Origin: Pseudomonas sessilinigenes
Lineage (GTDB): Bacteria > Pseudomonadota > Gammaproteobacteria > Pseudomonadales > Pseudomonadaceae
Assembly (NCBI RefSeq): GCF_003850565.1
Contig: NZ_CP027706.1
Coordinates: forward strand, 1,550,001 to 1,614,000
Length of the DNA stretch: 64,000 nucleotides
Reading direction: 5' to 3'
Positions 59,102 through 64,000 of the stretch are shown piece by piece. How positions within the stretch are numbered: the first letter of the stretch is position 1; each line of letters starts with the position of its first letter. Below the pieces are notes generated by a model. The model was not told the DNA's origin. It saw only the letters and a list, made by a program, of their open reading frames with translations, and ran no database searches. Both the position numbers and the translations under genes were made by a program.

Positions 59102-59416
59102 GTGGGCATTCGCGACTTGGTGGCGGATGTCGACGAGGTGGTGTTTGAAGTGCTCGCGGACACCGCCTACATCGAGGGGCGCGAGGTGCGGGGGATGTTC
59201 TCCGCGCCTTGGCTGCAACCCAGGCTCGGCAAGATGTCTACGGCCCTGCGCGAGCCGCATGTGGTGATTCGTGTGGCAGACGCCGAGGGCGTAGAGATCC
59301 GGCAACAGGTGCGGATCGACCTGCCGGAGCCTGATGGCGGTGGGGTTTACACCCTGATCGAGGTGGAGCCGACGGGGGATGGCCTGGTGACGCTTGTTCT
59401 GAGGATCAACCCATGA
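59102..59416 (+). CDS. Head-tail attachment protein (gpFII-like)
   Basis: A 104-aa connector protein of the phage-attachment family (lambda FII / Gifsy type), forming the interface between head and tail. The start is GTG 59102, just after the capsid stop, with GGAGATG upstream. It overlaps the next gene by 4 bases. Confidence 0.78.
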   Translation: MGIRDLVADVDEVVFEVLADTAYIEGREVRGMFSAPWLQPRLGKMSTALREPHVVIRVADAEGVEIRQQVRIDLPEPDGGGVYTLIEVEPTGDGLVTLVLRINP

Positions 59417-60066
59417 ACGTTGGTAGCTATGCACGGGTGGCCGCCAGCGATGGCGTTATCACCTTGCAGTCGTCGCCTGCGGATCTCCAGGCGTTCCAGG
59501 ACTTTGCTGCCATGGTCCCGAAGGCGGCGGCGGTGGCCCAGCGCCGGGCGATCAACAAGACGTTGCGCTGGCTGCGCACCTACATTTCCCGGGGAGTTAG
59601 CAGCAAGGAGCGCATAGCGGTGGGGGCTGTTCGCCAGCGCCTGCGGGCCTATCCGATCAACAGCGCCGGGCAGGGCAAGCTCTGGTTCGGTATCAACCCG
59701 ATTGAGTCCAGCCGAATCGGCCGCGCCCGCCAGAACCGGTCGGGTGTGTCGGTGGCGGGCAGGCGTTATCAGGGGGCGTTTTACAAGCAGGTCTATGGAA
59801 GTCAGGCGGATATCTGGATTCGTACCGGCAGCCGCCACTATGACCCAGCTGACTATCCCGAAACCCGCGAGGGGCGACGGCGCTCGGGCTTCATCAACGA
59901 GAACGACAACCGCTTCCCCCTGGCCAAGGCCAAGGTATCGCTGGATGACGTGCGGCCCATCTTCGATGAATGGGTTAAACGGGCAGATCAGCGGCTGCTG
60001 GAGATCCTGGAGCAGGAGCTGAACTTTGAGCTGCAAAAATACTTGAGAGGTAGCAAAGGTGTCTGA
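59413..60066 (+). CDS. Minor tail protein Z-like
   Basis: A 217-aa basic protein resembling lambda gpZ: AQRRAINKTLRWLRTYISRGVS near the N-terminus is the family core. It helps connect head and tail during assembly. It overlaps the next gene by 8 bases. Confidence 0.83.
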   Translation: MNVGSYARVAASDGVITLQSSPADLQAFQDFAAMVPKAAAVAQRRAINKTLRWLRTYISRGVSSKERIAVGAVRQRLRAYPINSAGQGKLWFGINPIESSRIGRARQNRSGVSVAGRRYQGAFYKQVYGSQADIWIRTGSRHYDPADYPETREGRRRSGFINENDNRFPLAKAKVSLDDVRPIFDEWVKRADQRLLEILEQELNFELQKYLRGSKGV

Positions 60067-60586
60067 ACCCCTCGATCTAGACCAGCTCTACCAGGCCATC
60101 GAGCAGCAGATTCGCGAGGCTATCCCCGGCCTGTTTGATGTAGCCGTGATGCCTGACAAGCTTGGGCGCATGGCACTTCCAGCCGTGATTGTTGAGCTGA
60201 ACGAGTTGGAGCCTGGAACCGATCCGCTGACCGGTGAGACGGCGCTGGAAGCCCGCTTTGAAGCGCGGGTGATGGTGGGAGCGGAGCAACCTCAATCTCA
60301 ACGGCAGGCGCTGTTCATTGCCTCGCAGCTTGCGGTTTTGCTACGCATGCAGACCTGGGGTCAGCCGGTAGAGGCTGCGCGGTTTGTCCGCTCTGGCCAG
60401 GATTGGACGCGGCCCGAGCTGGACGGCTACACAATCTGGACTGTGGAATGGACCCAGGGCTTTTACCTCGGCCAGGAGGAGTGGCCATGGCCCAACCAGC
60501 CCCCAGGAAACCTGGTGTTTGGGTTCAGTCCTGACATCGGCCCGGATCATCAGGGCGGTTACCTGGGCCCGGAGGAGATGGCATGA
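60059..60586 (+). CDS. Tail terminator/completion-like protein
   Basis: A 175-aa protein at the position of a tail terminator, between gpZ and the baseplate genes. The AVIVELNELEPGTDPLTGETALEARFEARVMVGA segment suggests the gpU-like fold, but resemblance is weak. Start GTG 60059, inside gpZ. It overlaps gpV by 4 bases. Confidence 0.55.
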   Translation: MSEPLDLDQLYQAIEQQIREAIPGLFDVAVMPDKLGRMALPAVIVELNELEPGTDPLTGETALEARFEARVMVGAEQPQSQRQALFIASQLAVLLRMQTWGQPVEAARFVRSGQDWTRPELDGYTIWTVEWTQGFYLGQEEWPWPNQPPGNLVFGFSPDIGPDHQGGYLGPEEMA

Positions 60587-61173
60587 GCTACGTTTCAGCA
60601 GCGCATGACCGCATGATCGCCGGCCTGATCATTCCCTGTAGCGTGGTCGCGGTCGATCTGGCCGCCGCCATGGTGCGGGTGTCTGATGGTGCCGGCTGGA
60701 CCAGCGCCTGGGTGCGTTGGCACAGCCAGGCCGCTGGTAAGGCCAGGCACTGGCGGGCGCCGAGCCTGGGCGAGCAGGGCGCTTTGATCAGCCCCAGCGG
60801 CGAGCCTGCCCAGGGGACCTTTGTACCGGGGCTGTACGGTAATGCTGGGGCCCAGCCGGACAACCGCGACCACGTCGAGGTTTGGCGCTTCGACGATGGC
60901 GGCTCGCTGGTCTACGACTGGCAGGCCAAGAGCTACAGCATCAACCTACCCAGCGGCACGGTGAACATCCAGGTTGGTGGTAGCTCGGCGGTGATCACCG
61001 ATAGCGCGATCACCGGCAAGGCCAACACCATCACCCTGACCGGGCAAATCACCTTGAACGGTGACGTACAAATCAACGGCGCGAGCCTCAAGCACAACGG
61101 GGTCAACGTCGGTTCGACTCATACCCATTCGGGCGTAATGCCCGGCGGTGGATCGACCGCGGTGCCTCAGTAA
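60583..61173 (+). CDS. Baseplate spike protein V (P2 gpV-like)
   Basis: A 196-aa central spike of the contractile baseplate. An OB-fold-like N-terminal part (WRAPSLGEQGALISPSGEPAQGTFVPGLYG) precedes a beta-helical repeat region (VNIQVGGSSAVITDSAITGKANTITLTG) and a final THTHSGV metal-binding tip. It marks the switch from lambda-like head to P2-like tail genes. Confidence 0.88.
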   Translation: MSYVSAAHDRMIAGLIIPCSVVAVDLAAAMVRVSDGAGWTSAWVRWHSQAAGKARHWRAPSLGEQGALISPSGEPAQGTFVPGLYGNAGAQPDNRDHVEVWRFDDGGSLVYDWQAKSYSINLPSGTVNIQVGGSSAVITDSAITGKANTITLTGQITLNGDVQINGASLKHNGVNVGSTHTHSGVMPGGGSTAVPQ

Positions 61174-61178
61174 CCAGC

Positions 61179-61201
61179 AGCCCGCAACAGCGGGCTTTTT
61201 T
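61179..61201 (+). terminator. Intrinsic terminator after gpV
   Basis: AGCCCGC (61179-61185) pairs with GCGGGCT (61190-61196) around AACA, followed by TTTTTTT. It lies within the tail operon. Confidence 0.82.
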
Positions 61202-61216
61202 TCGCCTGGAGCAAAC

Positions 61217-61432
61217 ATGACCACAACCAAGAAACCCGCTGAGCAAATCGGCTGGGAGCCAGCAGCGCCTGGCACCTCAGTATTCCGCGACACCCTCTAT
61301 ACCTCCCGCGTGCTGATCCTGCCGGATGGCCGGCAACTGGCTGTGAAGCGGGGCCAGGTAACGGCCGAGGCAGGCGACCAGGTGGCGCTGGACTACCTGC
61401 GTTCGCATCCGGACCTACAGCCTCAGGGGTGA
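61217..61432 (+). CDS. Small tail-module protein, unrecognised
   Basis: A 71-aa protein between gpV and gpW, not recognised. TGGAGC precedes ATG 61217. A beta-rich middle (YTSRVLILPDGRQLAVKRGQVTAEAGDQVALDYLRSHP) suggests a small baseplate accessory. It lies 4 bases before gpW. Confidence 0.6.
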   Translation: MTTTKKPAEQIGWEPAAPGTSVFRDTLYTSRVLILPDGRQLAVKRGQVTAEAGDQVALDYLRSHPDLQPQG

Positions 61433-61436
61433 CACG

Positions 61437-61763
61437 ATGATCGGAATGGATCGCCGAACGGGCCAGCCGCTGTCGGGCCTTGAGCATGTGCGGCAGTCCA
61501 TCGAGGACATCCTGACCACGCCGCTGGGCAGCCGGCGGATGCGCCCGGAATACGGCAGCGACCTGCGCCGCTACGTGGACTTGCCCGTTACCGGTGGCTG
61601 GAAAAGCGCCGTGCAGGCCGAGGTGGCCCGGGCGCTGTTGCGCTGGGAGCCGCGCTTGAAGCTGGAGCGGGTGCAGGTGGTTGCGGTCGTGGGTGGCCAG
61701 ATCAGCTTTCAATTGATCGGCCAGTATCTGGGGGATAGCGCAGTGTTGGAGGTGACGGCATGA
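61437..61763 (+). CDS. Baseplate wedge protein W (GPW/gp25)
   Basis: A 108-aa P2 gpW/T4 gp25-family wedge protein. The core is LEHVRQSIEDILTTPLGSRRMRPEYGSDL, with EPRLKLERV later. It overlaps gpJ by 4 bases. Confidence 0.92.
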   Translation: MIGMDRRTGQPLSGLEHVRQSIEDILTTPLGSRRMRPEYGSDLRRYVDLPVTGGWKSAVQAEVARALLRWEPRLKLERVQVVAVVGGQISFQLIGQYLGDSAVLEVTA

Positions 61764-62641
61764 GCATACTGGACTTGTCGGCGTTGCCGGCGCCGCAGGT
61801 GCTGGAGGCCCTGGATTTTGAGGAGCTGTATCAGCGCAAGCTGTCGCTGTTCCGCCTGGCCATGGGCGAGAACTGGACCGCAGCGCTCGAGAGTGACCCG
61901 GTCGTCAAGCAGTTGGAGCTGGCAGCGTATGGCGACATGCAAATGCGCGCCCGGATCAACGACGCGGCCAAGGCGTTGCTGTTGGCTCATGCCCAAGGCA
62001 GCGACCTCGACCACCTGGCGGCCAACGTGAAGCTGATTAGGCTGGTGATCCAGCCCGGAGATCCGCAGGCTGTGCCGCCCATCGAGGAGGTCAAGGAGTC
62101 CGACGACGCCTTGCGCGAGCGCGTCCAGTTGGCCTACGAGGGATTGACCACGGCGGGCCCTCGCAACAGCTACATCCTGCACGCCCGCAACGCCTCGGCG
62201 CTGGTGGCGGACGCTTCGGCAGAAAGCCCGGCTCCGGCCTGCGTCACGGTGTCAGTGCTGAGCCTGGAGGGTGACGGCACTGCCGGGCCTGAACTGCTCG
62301 CTGCTGTTGCCCGGGCCGTCAATGATGACGATGTGCGACCGGTGGCGGATCGGGTCACGGTGCAAAGCGCCCAGGTCCTGCGCTACCGCGTGGATGCGGT
62401 GTTGCACATGAAAGGCCCGGGCCCGGAAAGTGATGCGGCGCTGGTGGAGGCAGAGCGTCGGTTGAAAGCCTGGATGAACCCCCGCAAGCGGCTGGGTGTC
62501 GAGGTGGCGCGTTCGGCCATCGATGCCCAGCTACACGTTGCCGGCGTGGCCAGGGTGGAGTTGCCAGGATGGCAGGACCTGGCCCCGACCCCGGCCCAGG
62601 CGGCGTATTGCACGGGCTACAGCATCAAGCTGGGGGCCTGA
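61760..62641 (+). CDS. Baseplate assembly protein J
   Basis: A 293-aa P2 gpJ-family wedge protein. It starts DLSALPAPQVLEALDFEELYQ and has LAANVKLIRLVIQ, a SDDALRERVQLAYEGLTTAGPRNSYILHAR core and a C-terminal ARVELPGWQDLAPTPAQAAYCT. It is followed by gpI after 1 base. Confidence 0.92.
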   Translation: MSILDLSALPAPQVLEALDFEELYQRKLSLFRLAMGENWTAALESDPVVKQLELAAYGDMQMRARINDAAKALLLAHAQGSDLDHLAANVKLIRLVIQPGDPQAVPPIEEVKESDDALRERVQLAYEGLTTAGPRNSYILHARNASALVADASAESPAPACVTVSVLSLEGDGTAGPELLAAVARAVNDDDVRPVADRVTVQSAQVLRYRVDAVLHMKGPGPESDAALVEAERRLKAWMNPRKRLGVEVARSAIDAQLHVAGVARVELPGWQDLAPTPAQAAYCTGYSIKLGA

Positions 62642-62642
62642 T

Positions 62643-63248
62643 ATGTCGAGCTTATTACCCATCAACAGCACGCCCTTGGAGCGCGGTCTGGAGGCAATCC
62701 GGACCCAGGACACGGCCAGTATCTTGCGCACGTTGTACAACCCCGACACCTGCCCGGCGCATCTGCTCTCACAGCTAGCGTGGGCTTGGTCGGTGGACCG
62801 CTGGGACAACAAATGGTCGGAAGCGGTCAAGCGCTCGGCCATCCGCTCGGCGTTTTACGTGCATGCCCACAAAGGGACCATCGGCGCTTTACGCCGGGTG
62901 GTGGAGCCGCTTGGTTACCTGATCGAAGTGCTGGAGTGGTGGCAGACGACACCACCCGGCGTGCCGGGCACCTTTGCCTTAAAAGTCGGTGTGCTGGAAA
63001 CCGGCATCACCGAGGAAATGTACCAGGAGTTGACCTGGCTCATAGATGACGCCAAACCAGTCAGCCGGCACATGACGGGGCTGGCGATCAGCCTGGAAAG
63101 CACGGGCAAAGTGTTTGTCGGCGTCAGCGTTTACGAAGGCGACGAACTCAGTGTTTACCCACCAACTCAACGTGACATCAATGTCAGCGGGTGCCTCGCT
63201 GTCGGTGGCCGCGAACATCAAATCGATACGATGGACATCTACCCATGA
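62643..63248 (+). CDS. Tail protein I (P2 gpI-like)
   Basis: A 201-aa baseplate protein. The pattern LPINSTPLERGLEAI, CPAHLLSQLAWAWSVDRWD and HAHKGTIGALRRVVEPLGY is diagnostic of gpI. It overlaps the fibre gene by 4 bases. Confidence 0.92.
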   Translation: MSSLLPINSTPLERGLEAIRTQDTASILRTLYNPDTCPAHLLSQLAWAWSVDRWDNKWSEAVKRSAIRSAFYVHAHKGTIGALRRVVEPLGYLIEVLEWWQTTPPGVPGTFALKVGVLETGITEEMYQELTWLIDDAKPVSRHMTGLAISLESTGKVFVGVSVYEGDELSVYPPTQRDINVSGCLAVGGREHQIDTMDIYP

Positions 63249-64000
63249 CTGACCAAAACAGCCAATTTTTCGCGATTCTGACCGCCGTCGGAGAGGCTAA
63301 GCAAGCTAACGCGGATGCACTCGGCGTGCCGTGGACGTTCGCGCAGATGGGGGTCGGGGATGCCAACGGCACCGACCCAATGCCAAGCCGGACGCAAACC
63401 AAACTGATCAACGAGCGCCGACGTGCGCCGCTGAATCAAGTCAAAGTTGATCCGAAAAATGCCAACGTGATCATTGCAGAGCAGATCATCCCGGAGAACA
63501 TTGGGGGTTGGTGGGTTCGGGAAATCGGCCTCTACGATGCCGCCGGCGACCTGGTCGCCATCGCCAACTGCGCACCAACATTCAAGCCCCTGCTCACACA
63601 GGGCTCGGGGCGCACACAAGTTATTCGAATCAACTTGATCGTTAGCAGCACGTCGAACATCGAGTTAAAGATTGATCCCTCGGTGGTTCTTGCAACGCGT
63701 GAATATGTGGACACCTGGTTTCTCAACGTGCTGCCTGAAACGCGGCCCGAGGGCAGGTACACGCGGGTGAACATCAACAAGCGGGGCGTTGTGGTTGGCG
63801 GTGATAACCCGTCGACCTTTCAAGATATGGGCCTCCTGGGTGGAACCTTGTTTGACGCCATCAACCTTGCTGATGCCAAGGCGATCTACATTCAGCCGGT
63901 AGCGTCCCCGTCTTGGGCAAGCGGCCTCATTGCAGGGAGCAACGGCGGTGAGAAAGGCGGTCTCGGTTTTACCGGGAGTTACAGCACGATCAATTCTATT
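63245..64000 (+). CDS. Tail fibre protein (DUF3751/gpH-like), cut by the window edge
   Basis: Open reading frame from ATG 63245 to the last base (252 codons, no stop). The N-terminal attachment domain (QFFAILTAVGEAKQANADALG, FAQMGVGDANGTDPMPSRTQTKLINERRRAPLN, IIPENIGGWWVREIGLYDAAGDLVAIAN) is the conserved DUF3751 fibre base that anchors to the baseplate; the receptor-binding C-terminus lies outside. Confidence 0.87.
   Translation, partial: MTDQNSQFFAILTAVGEAKQANADALGVPWTFAQMGVGDANGTDPMPSRTQTKLINERRRAPLNQVKVDPKNANVIIAEQIIPENIGGWWVREIGLYDAAGDLVAIANCAPTFKPLLTQGSGRTQVIRINLIVSSTSNIELKIDPSVVLATREYVDTWFLNVLPETRPEGRYTRVNINKRGVVVGGDNPSTFQDMGLLGGTLFDAINLADAKAIYIQPVASPSWASGLIAGSNGGEKGGLGFTGSYSTINSI

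Overview
The window is a piece of a Pseudomonas chromosome, most likely from the P. fluorescens/P. protegens group. Diagnostic core loci are algU-mucA-mucB-mucD, phaG, opdH-tctCBA with tctDE, nadB, sdhE-ygfX, and dapA-bamC-purC. GC content and codon use are high and even across the first 34.8 kb, which is ordinary core genome. From about 34.9 kb to the right edge the window is the left part of a temperate phage integrated at a tRNA-Ser(CGA) gene. The prophage runs off the right edge, so attR and the remaining tail and lysis genes are not seen.

Core region (1-34.8 kb): a possible small RNA with a terminator, a GAF-EAL c-di-GMP phosphodiesterase, a secreted alpha/beta hydrolase, a SMI1/KNR4 protein, an unrecognised gene, tRNA-Gly(TCC), phaG, a CWC-protein/rsuA pair, a Tyr-rich lipoprotein, an enoyl-CoA hydratase-family enzyme and ung. 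A tricarboxylate uptake locus follows: porin opdH, tctC-tctB-tctA and an AbrB-type permease on one strand, with the two-component system tctDE divergent. Next come an HDOD protein, ygfZ divergent from sdhE-ygfX, nadB, the envelope-stress operon algU-mucA-mucB-mucD (mucC absent) with two AlgU-type promoters, bepA, a tusA-like gene, an AI-2E/PerM transporter, bcp-gcvR, dapA-bamC, an MBL hydrolase, purC and tRNA-Ser.

Prophage (34.9-64 kb): next to attL lie two rightward genes, a small ORF and a serine dehydrogenase proteinase-family gene, probably cargo. The leftward early operon (45.7 to 36.5 kb, from PL) holds a dNMP kinase, a KilAC-like protein, a PrtN-type activator, DUF2303, a large cytosine methyltransferase with eight internal repeats, zinc-ribbon proteins, DUF4031, xis and int, mostly joined by 4-8 bp overlaps. 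A lambda-like immunity region follows: an S24-type repressor whose catalytic serine position is alanine, a three-operator right control region, a two-operator left control region, and cro. The rightward early genes are a CII/CP76-type regulator, a DksA-like zinc finger, a primase, a D5/DUF5906 helicase and a Q-like protein. The late operon starts with a holin and terminase, continues with a lambda-like head (gpA, W, B, C, D, E, FII, Z) and then switches to a P2-like contractile baseplate (V, W, J, I, H), making a mosaic myophage.

The most unusual material is regulatory. (1) Six sense-oriented leader hairpins share a CTCACCA loop and lie in both early transcripts. (2) An 11-bp-pitch array at 51.5 kb matches pyocin P-boxes, and the phage carries its own PrtN-family gene. 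(3) A TTCCGACA iteron-like cluster follows the replication genes. (4) The repressor looks unable to self-cleave, which suggests induction by an antirepressor or activator rather than by the classical SOS route.
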